This document shows, piece after piece, positions 17,341-26,514 of a DNA stretch of 64,000 nt (within the stretch, counting starts at the first letter, position 1; every line of letters starts with the position of its first letter). The position numbers and the translations under genes are program-made. The stretch is from Azoarcus sp. (GTDB lineage Bacteria; Pseudomonadota; Gammaproteobacteria; Burkholderiales; Rhodocyclaceae). The notes beneath the pieces were generated by a model, which was not told the origin of the DNA, searched no databases, and was given only the letters and a program-made list of their open reading frames with translations. The stretch spans positions 1 through 64,000 of the forward strand of contig JAITVD010000035.1 of NCBI GenBank assembly GCA_031285965.1, given 5' to 3'.

Positions 17341-17867
17341 GGCGTTGCCTCTCCGCTGGGCGTGCCGCGCCGCCATGTTCCGCTCTTGCCGCCGGTTTTT
17401 TCTTCAAGTTGGATATTTTCGATGCGCATTCCCCGGTCGATGGCTTTGCACATGTCGTAAATGGTGAGCAAAGCGCCCGAGACGGCGCTCAAGGCTTCCA
17501 TTTCGACACCGGTTGCGCCCGTGCAGCGGGCGGTAGCGCGTACTTGGATGCCCGGCAAGCCTTCGGCATCGGGGGTGAGGATTTCGCGGAAATCGACTTC
17601 GACGCCGGAAAGCGCAATCGGATGGCACATCGGGATGAGGGAAGGGGTGTGCTTGGCGGCCATGACCGCCCCGACATCGGCGACGGCCAGCACGTTGCCC
17701 TTGGCCAGCGTGCCTTCGCGGATGCGCATGAGCGTGGCTTCCCGCATACGCAGGATGCCGCTTGCGGTGGCGCTGCGGAGGCTGTTGGGCTTGGCGGAAA
17801 CATCGACCATCCGGGCGCGGCCCGTGTCGGAAAAATGGCTTAGTTTGTCGGGTTCGTCCAAGGTCAT
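17337..17867 (-). CDS. moaC: Cyclic pyranopterin monophosphate synthase MoaC
   Basis: MoaC acts after MoaA to form cyclic pyranopterin monophosphate from the GTP-derived intermediate. The 176-residue product has the family start LSHFSDTGRARMVDVSAK, then MAAKHTPSLIPMCHPI and ATGVEMEALSAVSGALLTIYD, which carry the active-site residues. Family comparison favours the ATG at 17867, although AAAGGA sits immediately against it. The frame is open to 17969, where it would overlap moaA. It is coupled to moaD by a 4-bp overlap. Confidence 0.93.
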   Translation of the reverse strand: MTLDEPDKLSHFSDTGRARMVDVSAKPNSLRSATASGILRMREATLMRIREGTLAKGNVLAVADVGAVMAAKHTPSLIPMCHPIALSGVEVDFREILTPDAEGLPGIQVRATARCTGATGVEMEALSAVSGALLTIYDMCKAIDRGMRIENIQLEEKTGGKSGTWRRGTPSGEATP

Positions 17868-17943
17868 TCCTTTCTTTTGGATGAGGGTATTGTCTTTTTT
17901 AACATAACGGTATCGAAACGCCATACACAGGATTGGCTTAGCC

Positions 17944-18990
17944 TCAACCTCCGATATATGACATTTCAATGCGACCGGGCAGGCGTTCGGTCATTTCATG
18001 GCGCAGTTGCGAATAGCGGTCGCTCCGGCAGTGCCAAGTTGCCGCGACGCGCTGGCGCAATGCCGCGCCGTCCGTGGAAGGGGCGCGAAGCGCGGTGCGC
18101 AAATCGACCCCTTCGGTCGCAAAGAGGCAGGTGTAGAGCTTGCCGTCCGTGGAAAGCCGCAGTCGGCTGCATGTGCGGCAGAACGCCTGCGTGACCGAGG
18201 AGATAACACCGATTTCTCCGCCGCCGTCTTGATAAGCCCAGCGTTCGGCCACTTCGTTTGGCCCGTGGGCGTCGAGGGGGGCGAGCGGGTAGAGGGCGCT
18301 TATTTTTGCCAGCGTCTCGCTGGAGGTGACGACATCGTCGAGCCGCCAGCCGTTGGTGTTGCCGACATCCATGTATTCGATGAAGCGCATGATGACGCCC
18401 GTGTGCCGGAAACGGCGGATGAGCGGCAGGATTTCGCCCTCATTGATGCCGCGCTTGATGACGGCATTGACCTTGACTGGGGCCAGCCCCACGTTCTGGG
18501 CAGCGGCGATGCCTTCGAGGACGGTGGCGGGCGCGGCGCTGCTGCCGCTCATGCGGCGAAAGATGGCTTCATCGAGGGCATCTAGGCTGATGTTGAGCCG
18601 CATCAGCCCCGCGTCTTTCAGGGCGCGGGCTTTTTTCGCCAGCAGCGTGCCGTTGCTCGTCATGGCCAGTTCGACGGGCTTGCCGTCGCTGGCATTGAGT
18701 TTCGCCAGCATCTCGATGAGCCGTTCAATGCCGTGGCGCAACAGCGGTTCCCCGCCGGAGAGGCGAATTTTGCGCACGCCCAGCGCGACGCATTGCTGCA
18801 CGACCCGCAGGATTTCCTCAAAGCTCAGGAGTTCGGCATGGCGCAGAAAAACGAAGTCCCGCCCGAAAACTTCGCCCGGCATGCAGTAGGCGCAGCGCAG
18901 GTTGCAGCGATCCGTCACGGAAATGCGCAGATCGCGCAAGGGGCGCTGCCAGTTGTCGTGGCAGGCCGCCCCTTTTCGCAGATCGTGCAT
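17944..18990 (-). CDS. moaA: GTP 3',8-cyclase MoaA (radical SAM)
   Basis: First enzyme of molybdenum cofactor synthesis. The 348-residue protein has the radical SAM cluster CNLRCAYC near residue 37, [11 protein letters not shown], and the second cluster site [18 protein letters not shown] near the C-terminus. It ends in GG, as MoaA does. The ATG at 18990 is preceded by GGGAGGGAG; an upstream TTG at 19020 is in frame but less likely. It follows napC by 35 bp, so cofactor genes continue the nap operon without a break. Confidence 0.96.
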   Translation of the reverse strand: MHDLRKGAACHDNWQRPLRDLRISVTDRCNLRCAYCMPGEVFGRDFVFLRHAELLSFEEILRVVQQCVALGVRKIRLSGGEPLLRHGIERLIEMLAKLNASDGKPVELAMTSNGTLLAKKARALKDAGLMRLNISLDALDEAIFRRMSGSSAAPATVLEGIAAAQNVGLAPVKVNAVIKRGINEGEILPLIRRFRHTGVIMRFIEYMDVGNTNGWRLDDVVTSSETLAKISALYPLAPLDAHGPNEVAERWAYQDGGGEIGVISSVTQAFCRTCSRLRLSTDGKLYTCLFATEGVDLRTALRAPSTDGAALRQRVAATWHCRSDRYSQLRHEMTERLPGRIEMSYIGG

Positions 18991-19025
18991 GCTCCCTCCC
19001 CGCAGACGGTTCTTTTCCAAGACGC

Positions 19026-19706
19026 TTATTCTTTAGCGTTTTCGGCGGGTTTTTCTTGTATGGCGGGCTTGAAAATATCCAGCGAGATGCCCTGCGGGTC
19101 CGACTCGTTGATGCCTTGGGCGATATTGGGCAACTGGTGCGCGATGCCCTTGTGGCAGTCGATGCAGGTCTGCCCCTTGCCGATAAGCCCTTCCTGATGC
19201 TGTTGGACGGAACGATAGCCTTGCCTGCTGAGGTCGAACGATTGCGCGTCATGGCAGTTGCGGCAAGCCTTTGAGTCGTTGGCCTTCATGCGCTGCCACT
19301 CTCTTTGCGCCAGCATTGGACGCCTTTCCGCAAACTTCTCGGGCGTGCTGATCGTGCCCATCAGCGAGTGCCAGACTTCGCCCGCCGCCTGCATCTTGCG
19401 GAACATCTTGGGCAAAAATTCCTTGGGGACATGGCAGTCGCCGCACACCGCCCGCACGCCGCTGCGGTTGGTGTAGTGGACGGTTGATTGATATTCCCGG
19501 TACAGGTTGTCCTTCATCTCGTGGCAGTTCAAGCAGAACTCTTCGGTGTTGCTCCAGTGCATTGCCACGTTAAAAACGGCTGCGAACAGGATGCCGCAGA
19601 CAAAGAACAGCAGGGCGGAAACGGACAGAAGTTTCGTTTTCCGCTTCCGATGCGGCCTGACGGGCCGGTCGGAAGCGGAAAACTTCGCAGGAGGCACAGG
19701 GTTCAT
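19026..19706 (-). CDS. napC: NapC, membrane tetrahaem cytochrome c
   Basis: NapC oxidises menaquinol/ubiquinol and feeds NapB. The 226-residue protein has one N-terminal helix ([20 protein letters not shown], about 27-46) and four haem sites: CLNCHEM, CGDCHVP, CRNCHDA and CIDCHKG. Length is slightly above NapC norms because of a charged C-terminal tail. It follows napB by 36 bp and closes the nap part of the operon. The weak Shine-Dalgarno sequence suggests modest translation. Confidence 0.95.
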   Translation of the reverse strand: MNPVPPAKFSASDRPVRPHRKRKTKLLSVSALLFFVCGILFAAVFNVAMHWSNTEEFCLNCHEMKDNLYREYQSTVHYTNRSGVRAVCGDCHVPKEFLPKMFRKMQAAGEVWHSLMGTISTPEKFAERRPMLAQREWQRMKANDSKACRNCHDAQSFDLSRQGYRSVQQHQEGLIGKGQTCIDCHKGIAHQLPNIAQGINESDPQGISLDIFKPAIQEKPAENAKE

Positions 19707-19742
19707 CTTTGTGGACCTGACTGAAGTGAGTTTGCTTTGGCG

Positions 19743-20207
19743 TCACTCGGCCTGCTGGAAGGTGTTCTCAACCAGAGGCTTGGCATCGACTTGGGGGATA
19801 TGGCACTGCACGCAGAAATAGCGCCGCGCTGAAACGTTCTTGAGCACTTTCCCGTCAGCCGCTTCAAAGTGGGTATTGGAAACCGTGGTCGCTTTTTCTT
19901 TCTTGGCGTTTTCCCTTGAATGGCAATCCAAGCACTTGTTGAACGCCCTGGTGACCGGATACTCATCTACCGCATGCGACACCAAGGGGGGCTGATCCGT
20001 GAAGTTGCGATCCACTGGCGGCGTTTCAAGTGCTTTCTTCAGCCCGTCGCCGGTGACGGTCTTTTCAGCCGCTGACACGGAAGCGCCGCGCAAAGTGGCC
20101 AAGCCGCCGCTGTCATCGGAGGCAATGACGGAAGCGCAAGCGCCGGAGAGCAGCAGACCCGCTGTCAGCATGGTCGCGGGGATGAGGGTAAGGAAGCGTT
20201 TTTTCAT
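19743..20207 (-). CDS. napB: NapB, dihaem cytochrome c subunit of periplasmic nitrate reductase
   Basis: Electron-transfer small subunit that hands electrons to NapA. The 154-residue protein has a signal peptide (TLIPATMLTAGLLLSGACAS) and two haem sites, CLDCHSRENAKKEKAT and CVQCHIPQVDAKPLVEN, as expected. The NapB-typical segment PPLVSHAVDEYPVTRAFNKC precedes the first haem. The ATG at 20207 overlaps napH by 4 bp; the frame extends to 20291 but the signal peptide fixes the start. Confidence 0.96.
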   Translation of the reverse strand: MKKRFLTLIPATMLTAGLLLSGACASVIASDDSGGLATLRGASVSAAEKTVTGDGLKKALETPPVDRNFTDQPPLVSHAVDEYPVTRAFNKCLDCHSRENAKKEKATTVSNTHFEAADGKVLKNVSARRYFCVQCHIPQVDAKPLVENTFQQAE

Positions 20208-21214
20208 GATGAACTCCTCTGGTCGAAGCGATGGGTTAACCTGAAAACCTGTTGACCGCAAACATCTATGCAGCGCCCGCAGTTTGTGCAACGTGAATCC
20301 AAGATGACGGGGCTATCCTGTCCCACTTTTTTAAGTGCCGGGCGAATCACTTGTGGTTCTGGGCAAATCGCAAAACAGTCCATGCAGTCATCGCATGCCG
20401 CCCGTTTGGGCGCAGCCACGCGCAGCAGCGCCGTTTTGCCGAGCAGGCTGTACAGAGCGCCCATCGGGCAAAGATGGCCGCACCATCCCCGCGTAGCGAC
20501 AAAGGCATCGTAGATGAACACCGCGACGAGAATCCAGATTCCCGCGCCCATGCCGAAAATGATTCCCCGATGGGCAATAGATACCGGATTGATCCATTCC
20601 ATCGCAAGCGTGCCGGTGAGCGCGGAGGCGATGAGAGTGCCTGCCAGGAACCAGTATCGGGTGTTGGCGGGCAGCGCATGGTTGGTTTTGATGTTGAGCC
20701 GCCGACGAGTCCATCCGGCGGCATCCGTAACTAGGTTGACCGGACATACCCATGAGCAGAATACGCGCCCGCCGATCAGGAGATAGAAGATTGTGAGAAT
20801 GATGACGCCCGTGATGGCAGCGGAAACGGGAACATGTCCGGCGGCGAGCATTTGCAAAAAGACGTAGGGTTCGGTAAGCGGCAAAACATCCAGCACGACG
20901 CTGGAAGAGAAATTGCCCTTGATGATGTAGAAAATATCCGCCGGGGGTTGGAGCATGCCCGTATCCGCGCCGACGGACGAGGCGAGATTCCCCGTGTTGT
21001 TGGCGAGCAAGGGGTCGGTCTGGAAAGCGCCCTGCGCGGGACGGGCGGGTACGTTGCCTTCATGCAGCCATAGGCCGAGCCACGGGCTGACCAGAAACAG
21101 CGCCAGTATTCCCAACTGGGAAAGGCGGCGCAGCAACAGCCATTTGTGCGCGGCCAGCCAGCCTTTGCGTGCAATCGCGTCTTGTCCGGGGCGGTTTAGG
21201 CTGCGGGCGCTCAT
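20204..21214 (-). CDS. napH: NapH, membrane iron-sulfur quinol dehydrogenase subunit
   Basis: NapH forms, with NapG, an alternative quinol-oxidising route to NapA. The 336-residue protein has four main hydrophobic helices, two cytoplasm-facing cysteine motifs FCSWVCPVNLVTDAAGW and GWCGHLCPMGALYSLLG, and a C-terminal pair of 4Fe-4S sites, CDDCMDCFAICPEP and CTNCGRCIDVC. Length is somewhat above the E. coli protein. It overlaps both napG and napB by 4 bp. Confidence 0.95.
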   Translation of the reverse strand: MSARSLNRPGQDAIARKGWLAAHKWLLLRRLSQLGILALFLVSPWLGLWLHEGNVPARPAQGAFQTDPLLANNTGNLASSVGADTGMLQPPADIFYIIKGNFSSSVVLDVLPLTEPYVFLQMLAAGHVPVSAAITGVIILTIFYLLIGGRVFCSWVCPVNLVTDAAGWTRRRLNIKTNHALPANTRYWFLAGTLIASALTGTLAMEWINPVSIAHRGIIFGMGAGIWILVAVFIYDAFVATRGWCGHLCPMGALYSLLGKTALLRVAAPKRAACDDCMDCFAICPEPQVIRPALKKVGQDSPVILDSRCTNCGRCIDVCGQQVFRLTHRFDQRSSS

Positions 21215-22104
21215 GGCTTGCCCTCAGGATTAGCGCCGGGGGCGAGGGACGGGTCGAAAGGCGGCGGATCCGCGCCGGGGCTTGCTTGCGAGGGAGGAGG
21301 CTCATAGACGCGGGTGTCGCCAAAGGCTCTGTCTTCGAGTCCTCTGACGGGTAGCTGCAACTGCTCCCCAATCAGCGAACCACCGTGTTTTTCCTTCTCT
21401 TCCCAGCCCTTGAGATAGTGTTCGCCGCCTTTGCCCTGCGCGAGCGCGGGCGGCAGGATGCGGATGGCCGTTTCTTCCAGAATGCAGGCTTTTTCGCACA
21501 GCCCGCAGCCAGTGCAGTAATCCGAATGCACCGTGGGCAGGAGCATCGCGTGGCGGTCGGAGCGCGGGTTGTGGCGTTTTTCCAGCGTGATTGCCTTGCC
21601 GATGAGCGGGCAGGCGTTGTAGCAAATCTCGCAGCGCAGCCCCAAGAAAGCGATGCAGTTTTCTTCGTCGATGAGCACCGCGAGACCCATGCGCGATTTG
21701 GTGATGTCGTCGAGTTTCGTGTCAAGCGCACCTGTCGGGCAGTTCTTGACGCAAGGAATGTCCTCGCACATCACGCAGGGGTCGGTTCTGGCCGTGAAAT
21801 AGGGTGTGCCGGTGGGAACAGGGTCGCCCGGCGCGGCCAGTTTCAGGATGCCCGGCGGGCAGTCCCGGATACACAGCCCGCAACGGGTGCAGGCCGCAAG
21901 GAATTCAGGTTCCGGCAACGCGCCGGGAGGCCGCAAGGCCAGCGCGGGAAGTGCGCTGGCTTGGCGGGAGTAAAGACCAACGCCCATCGCCATGAGGCAA
22001 CCGCCGCCCGCCGCTCCGGCCATGCCGGAGAGGAGCTTCCTGCGCCCCTGAGAAACTTTTTTCTCAGGGGGCTTGGCGGGTTGGGCGGTTTTTTCCGCAC
22101 TCAT
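21211..22104 (-). CDS. napG: NapG, periplasmic ferredoxin-type subunit
   Basis: NapG carries electrons from NapH toward NapA. The 297-residue protein has a twin-arginine type leader (QGRRKLLSGMAGAAGG) and four 4Fe-4S cysteine motifs: CTRCGLCIRDCP, CVMCEDIPCVKNCP, CEICYNACP and CTGCGLCEKAC. The last ~70 residues are proline-rich and lack clusters. It follows napA by 36 bp and overlaps napH by 4 bp. Confidence 0.95.
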   Translation of the reverse strand: MSAEKTAQPAKPPEKKVSQGRRKLLSGMAGAAGGGCLMAMGVGLYSRQASALPALALRPPGALPEPEFLAACTRCGLCIRDCPPGILKLAAPGDPVPTGTPYFTARTDPCVMCEDIPCVKNCPTGALDTKLDDITKSRMGLAVLIDEENCIAFLGLRCEICYNACPLIGKAITLEKRHNPRSDRHAMLLPTVHSDYCTGCGLCEKACILEETAIRILPPALAQGKGGEHYLKGWEEKEKHGGSLIGEQLQLPVRGLEDRAFGDTRVYEPPPSQASPGADPPPFDPSLAPGANPEGKP

Positions 22105-22140
22105 GGTGTCAGGCGTTTGTTAGGTTGATGAATGAAGCGA

Positions 22141-24672
22141 TTAGGCAAGCACGACCTTGACGGGGCACTTTTTGAAGTCTGTTTCTTTAGAAAGCGGGCA
22201 AGTGGCATCCAAGATGAGCTTATTGACCAATTTCTGCTCGTCGAAGAAAGGCACGTAAACCAATCCGCGTGGCGGCTTGTTGCGCCCCTTCGTGTCGACT
22301 TGCAGCGTGATTTCGCCACGGCGGGAAATTACCTTCACCTTGGAACCCCGTTGCAGGTTGCGAGCCTTGGCATCGTCCGGGTGCATGTAGACAACGGCCT
22401 CCGGCACGGCGCGGTGCAGTTCTTCCACGCGGCGGGTCATCGAGCCGGTGTGCCAATGCTCAAGGACGCGGCCCGTGCACATCCACAGGTCGTATTCCTT
22501 GTCCGGCACTTCGGGCGGCGCTTGGTAGGGCAGGGCGATGATGTTCGCCTTGCCGTCCTTTTGGCCGTAGAACTTGATGCCTTCGCCCTTCTTCACATAG
22601 GGGTCGTACTTCTCGGTGAAGCGCCACAAGGTTTCTTTGCCGTCCTTCACGGGCCAGCGCAGGCCGCGTGACTTGTGGTAAGTGTCAAAGTCCGCCAGAT
22701 CGTGGGCATGATCCCGGCCAAAGGCCGCATACTCTTCAAAGAGACCTTTCTGCACGTAGAAACCGAAATATTCGGATTCGTCGTTCATGTAGCCCGGAAT
22801 GACATGCGCGTTGACAGCGGTCACGTTCGCTTTCGGGAACTTGGTCGTCTTGTTGTTGGCGTAAAGAATGTCGTACAAGGTCTTGCCCTTGTATTCGGGC
22901 TTCTTGTCGATCAGTTCAGCGGGCCAGACATCTTCCACTTTGAAGCGTTTGGAGAATTCGATGTACTGCCACAGGTCGGAACGGGACTCGCCCGGCGCTT
23001 TGACTTGCTGGCGCCAGAACTGCGTGCGCCGCTCGGCGTTGCCGTAAGCGCCTTCTTTTTCCGCCCACATGGCCGTGGGAAGAATCAGGTCGGCAGATTG
23101 CGCGGATACCGTCGGGTAGGGATCGGAGACCACCACAAAGGCGTTCGGGTTGCGCCAGCCGGGATAGGTTTCCTCGTTGGTGTTTGGCCCCGCCTGCATG
23201 TTGTTAGTCGTGGATGTCCAGTAGCACTTGATCTTGCCATCCTTGAGGTTGCGGCTTTGCGCGACGGCATGCAGACCAACCTGGGGCGGAATCGTGCCAT
23301 CCGGCAGTTGCCAGAGTTGTTCGGCCATTTTCCGGTGCGCCGGATTGCCAACGACCATGTCGGCGGGCAGACGGTGCGCGAACGTGCCGACTTCACGGGC
23401 GGTTCCGCAAGCGGAAGGCTGTCCGGTCAGGGAGAAGGGGCCGCAACCGGGCTGGGAAATCTTGCCGGTCAGGAGGTGGATGTTGTAGAGCAGGTTATTG
23501 ACCCACGTGCCGCGTGTGTGCTGGTTGACACCCATTGTCCAGAAGGAGACCACTTTTTTCTTCGGGTCGCAGAACAGTTCCGCCAGCCTCTTGAGCCTGT
23601 CGGCGGGCACACCGGAGATTTGGACGGCTTTTTCCAGCGTGTACTCGGAGACGAACTTGGCGTAGTCGTCAAAAGTGATTGGCTCCATCGCGCCGGGATC
23701 AGTCTTGTTTTTGCCATCCGCGCCCGCATAGCCGTTAGCGGTGGCTTTGGCTTCAAGCGGGTGGGCGGGGCGCAGGCCATAGCCAATGTCGGTGACGCCT
23801 TTCTTGAAATTGACGCACTTGCCGATGAAGGTCTTGTCGACCTTGTTGTTTTGGATGATGTAGTTGGCGACGAAGTTCAGGATGGCCAGATCGGACTGCG
23901 GGTTGAAGATCATCGGGTTGTCGGCCAGCTCGAATGAGCGATGCTCAAAGGTCGACAGCACGTGGACTTCGCACTTGGGATGGGTCAGGCGGCGGTCGGT
24001 GACACGCGACCACAGCACCGGGTGCATTTCGGCCATGTTGGCGCCCCAGAGCACGAACACGTCGGCGTTCTCGATGTCGTCGTAGCAGCCCATCGGCTCG
24101 TCGATGCCGAAGGTGCGCATGAAGCCGACCACGGCGGAGGCCATGCAGTGGCGGGCGTTCGGGTCGATGTTATTGGAACGGAACCCAGCCTTGTACAGCT
24201 TCGCGGCGGCATAGCCTTCCCAAATCGTCCATTGGCCGGAGCCGAACATGGCAATGGAGGTCGGGCCGGTCGTCTTTAGGGCCTCTTTCCATTTTTCTTC
24301 CATGATGTCGAAGGCTTCTTTCCACGAGACGGGCGTGAAGTTGCCGTCTTTGGCGTATTTGCCATTTTTCTTCCGCAGCAAGGGCTGGGTGAGCCGATCC
24401 TTGCCATACATGATCTTGGACAGGAAGTAGCCCTTGATGCAGTTCAGCCCCCGGTTGACGGGGGAATCCGGGTCGCCTTGCGTGGCAACCATTCTGCCGT
24501 TCTGCACGCCGGCCAGCACGGAACAGCCGGTTCCGCAGAAGCGGCAAGGGATTTTGTCCCACCGGATGTCGTCGTCCGGCGCGGCGGCGACCTTGGTTGG
24601 CAACGACATGCCCGCTGCGGCGGCGGCAGTGGCGACAGCTTGGGTTTTCAAAAAATCACGGCGGTTGGTCAT
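22141..24672 (-). CDS. napA: NapA, catalytic subunit of periplasmic nitrate reductase
   Basis: NapA reduces nitrate to nitrite at a bis-MGD molybdenum centre. The 843-residue precursor has a Tat leader [19 protein letters not shown], a 4Fe-4S site starting [10 protein letters not shown], and the molybdenum-ligand cysteine in [18 protein letters not shown]. The lysine between cluster and cofactor is in GLNCIKGYF. Full family length. The ATG at 24672 follows GAGGAG and lies 1 bp after the napD stop. NapD, encoded just upstream, binds this leader. Confidence 0.98.
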   Translation of the reverse strand: MTNRRDFLKTQAVATAAAAAGMSLPTKVAAAPDDDIRWDKIPCRFCGTGCSVLAGVQNGRMVATQGDPDSPVNRGLNCIKGYFLSKIMYGKDRLTQPLLRKKNGKYAKDGNFTPVSWKEAFDIMEEKWKEALKTTGPTSIAMFGSGQWTIWEGYAAAKLYKAGFRSNNIDPNARHCMASAVVGFMRTFGIDEPMGCYDDIENADVFVLWGANMAEMHPVLWSRVTDRRLTHPKCEVHVLSTFEHRSFELADNPMIFNPQSDLAILNFVANYIIQNNKVDKTFIGKCVNFKKGVTDIGYGLRPAHPLEAKATANGYAGADGKNKTDPGAMEPITFDDYAKFVSEYTLEKAVQISGVPADRLKRLAELFCDPKKKVVSFWTMGVNQHTRGTWVNNLLYNIHLLTGKISQPGCGPFSLTGQPSACGTAREVGTFAHRLPADMVVGNPAHRKMAEQLWQLPDGTIPPQVGLHAVAQSRNLKDGKIKCYWTSTTNNMQAGPNTNEETYPGWRNPNAFVVVSDPYPTVSAQSADLILPTAMWAEKEGAYGNAERRTQFWRQQVKAPGESRSDLWQYIEFSKRFKVEDVWPAELIDKKPEYKGKTLYDILYANNKTTKFPKANVTAVNAHVIPGYMNDESEYFGFYVQKGLFEEYAAFGRDHAHDLADFDTYHKSRGLRWPVKDGKETLWRFTEKYDPYVKKGEGIKFYGQKDGKANIIALPYQAPPEVPDKEYDLWMCTGRVLEHWHTGSMTRRVEELHRAVPEAVVYMHPDDAKARNLQRGSKVKVISRRGEITLQVDTKGRNKPPRGLVYVPFFDEQKLVNKLILDATCPLSKETDFKKCPVKVVLA

Positions 24673-24673
24673 T

Positions 24674-24925
24674 TCAGTTCTCCTCGAGAGCGGGTGTTTC
24701 ATCCGAATATTCGTAGGATAGGGTTGCAGACATCACCTGCGGGATCTGGTGGACTTGGATGATGGAATCGGAGACGGCATAGTCCGAGCCGTCTTCCAAC
24801 AGGACAATCATGCGCCCGTTGCCGCTATCGGCGGCCACGCTGGCACCGGGAACGGCTTCAACAGCAGATTTTATTGTATCGGCATACCTTGGCAGGAACT
24901 TCAGAACGAGGCTGACGACTTTCAT
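24674..24925 (-). CDS. napD: NapD, chaperone for the NapA Tat signal
   Basis: NapD binds the Tat leader of NapA and delays export until the cofactor is in place. The 83-residue ferredoxin-fold protein has [19 protein letters not shown], then [16 protein letters not shown] near its end, matching the family. Length is typical. It overlaps napF by 4 bp and ends one base before the napA start, so synthesis of chaperone and client is closely linked. Confidence 0.92.
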   Translation of the reverse strand: MKVVSLVLKFLPRYADTIKSAVEAVPGASVAADSGNGRMIVLLEDGSDYAVSDSIIQVHQIPQVMSATLSYEYSDETPALEEN

Positions 24926-25485
24926 TGTGGTTGTTTTTCCATGGAAAAGTTTGCTTGCGGGTCAGGCAACGAAAAAGGCTGCATGGAAATAGCGAACGCG
25001 GGGCATGATGCTACGCATTCGCCACAGGTGGTACAGCTTGCTTTCAAAACATCAGGCCGCGCGGGCTGGTTTGGGCGCGGGGAGAATCGGATTGCGCCCG
25101 GCTCGCAGTGCTCTTCACAAGAACGGCACAGGATGCCCCGGTGCGGTAAGCACTCCGCGCCGATCACGGGCTGGAGTGCCCAAGGCGGAAGTTCGGGAGA
25201 AAAGGAAATGGGCGCTTGCTGGCCAGATGCGCTTTGCCGCGTATTTTCCGAACAGGCGTGGGCGCAATCCGCGCAGAATGTGCAGTGCGACCGACGGAAA
25301 TCGGCTTCAGGAAACCCCCCCGCACCGGATGAGAGCAGGCCAGTGGGACATGCCGCCACGCAAGCGCCGCAACGGGTGCAGGTGCGCGTAAAAACAGCTT
25401 CATCCACCGACCAAGGAGGGCGATACGGAGCCGCAGCCTTACGCGGGTGTTGTCCGCGCAAGAATACGCGACGACCCATGTCCAC
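24922..25485 (-). CDS. napF: NapF, cytoplasmic ferredoxin-type protein
   Basis: NapF is an iron-sulfur accessory protein involved in maturing NapA. The 187-residue protein has a basic start (MGRRVFLRGQ) and several cysteine clusters: CTRCGACVAACP, CTFCADCAHAC, CRSCEEHCEP and CTTCGECVASCP. The GTG at 25485 is preferred because AGGAGG lies 6 bp before it; an ATG two codons later (25479) is possible. First gene of the operon, it lies behind the FNR-type promoter. Confidence 0.94.
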   Translation of the reverse strand: MDMGRRVFLRGQHPRKAAAPYRPPWSVDEAVFTRTCTRCGACVAACPTGLLSSGAGGFPEADFRRSHCTFCADCAHACSENTRQSASGQQAPISFSPELPPWALQPVIGAECLPHRGILCRSCEEHCEPGAIRFSPRPNQPARPDVLKASCTTCGECVASCPAFAISMQPFSLPDPQANFSMEKQPQ

Positions 25486-25529
25486 AAATCCCCTCCTGTT
25501 GTGTATTTATTGGGTGTGTTGGGATAAGA

Positions 25530-25570
25530 ATAGTAGCCTGTGTGCCAAAGTTAACTTTGATCTATATTAA
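25530..25570 (-). promoter_or_regulatory. FNR-dependent promoter of the nap-moa-mob operon
   Basis: TTGAT-N4-ATTAA at 25557-25570 matches the FNR/Anr consensus TTGAT-N4-ATCAA at nine of ten positions. Read toward napF, a -10 element TACTAT occupies 25530-25535. A start near 25523 would put the box centre at about -41, the classical activating position. A 14-bp palindrome, CAAAGTTAACTTTG (25546-25559), overlaps the box and could bind a second regulator. Confidence 0.8.
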
Positions 25571-25669
25571 AAAGCGGATCAGGCGCGGGGCAAAAAACCA
25601 TTCGCTTTTTTTACCGGAAATTTCCAGATAGCGCGGAAAATAGCCGAATGCCATAAACGCGATTTGTCT

Positions 25670-26137
25670 TTACGCGGTGCGCTGAATATCCACGACGACG
25701 GAAGCGCGGTATTGCTTCCATTTCACGAGAATGACGTAGGATTGGGGCGAAACAACGGTTTTCAGCCAGTCAGGATCCGTTGCCTGCGTGGTGGGCACGG
25801 AGATTTCCATCGTTTCTCCAAAATGTCTGCGCGCATTGCCAGAAATTGTATTAGCAATTTCTCCAGCCGTATCGAGAAGGCGGTCATTGTCCCGTATTTG
25901 CTCACCCATCAGAAGCAGGAGATGGGTCAGCATGCTGCGCGGCGCGGAAAAATAGATGCGCCCAGAGAAATCCCCGGACAGCGTGATATAGCTGGTCAGG
26001 TCGAACGTGGCGGAAGGAACGTCGCCTTCCAGCAGGTAGGCGGTTTTGATTTCCACTTTTTCTTCGGTGACCTGGAAGAAAAATGCGCTGACCGCGTCTA
26101 CGAAAGTGTAGATGTCTTTTTCGTTAATGCCTTTCAT
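25670..26137 (-). CDS. CheX-like phosphatase domain protein
   Basis: A 155-residue protein of the CheC/CheX/FliY type, a family that dephosphorylates CheY-like receivers. The family helix with its catalytic Glu and Asn is visible as GEIANTISGNARRHFG (Glu93, Asn96). It overlaps the start of the CheY-like gene's stop by 4 bp, so receiver and phosphatase are translationally coupled. It ends about 185 bp before napF. Assignment rests on fold-level motifs; the true target is inferred from the neighbour. Confidence 0.82.
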   Translation of the reverse strand: MKGINEKDIYTFVDAVSAFFFQVTEEKVEIKTAYLLEGDVPSATFDLTSYITLSGDFSGRIYFSAPRSMLTHLLLLMGEQIRDNDRLLDTAGEIANTISGNARRHFGETMEISVPTTQATDPDWLKTVVSPQSYVILVKWKQYRASVVVDIQRTA

Positions 26138-26502
26138 GAACTTATAAGCTCCAAAAAAGCTGCGATCAGGTCTTCATCGGAGAATGGCTTATAGAGGAAG
26201 CCGCGAGCCCCTTTCTTTAGCGCCTTCAAAGCCGTGGCTTTGTCGCTCAGCGCCGAAATGACCAAGATGTTGCAGTCGGGGAAGATTTCAATCATTTTCT
26301 CCGTGCACTCTATCCCATCCATTTCCGGCATGGTGATGTCCATTGTCACAAGCTCGGGCATGTGCTGCATGCACAGCATGAGGGCTTCCTTGCCGTTTCT
26401 TGCCATGCCGAGCAACTGGATGTTGTTCAGCCTCGGGTCGCTCAGGATGCGGGCAACGCGGCTTCTGATGAGCGCGGAATCGTCAACGATCAGGAGTTTC
26501 AT
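26134..26502 (-). CDS. Stand-alone CheY-like response regulator
   Basis: A single receiver domain of 122 residues with no output domain. The acidic pocket is in LLIVDDSALIRSR, the phospho-acceptor is Asp55 (VTMDITMPEMDG), and the conserved lysine is in FLYKPFSDED. It lies between a CheA-like kinase (12 bp upstream) and a CheX-like phosphatase (4-bp overlap), forming a complete phospho-circuit. Its output partner is unknown and may be a flagellar switch, a pilus motor or an enzyme. Confidence 0.9.
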   Translation of the reverse strand: MKLLIVDDSALIRSRVARILSDPRLNNIQLLGMARNGKEALMLCMQHMPELVTMDITMPEMDGIECTEKMIEIFPDCNILVISALSDKATALKALKKGARGFLYKPFSDEDLIAAFLELISS

Positions 26503-26514
26503 TTTATTAAACTC

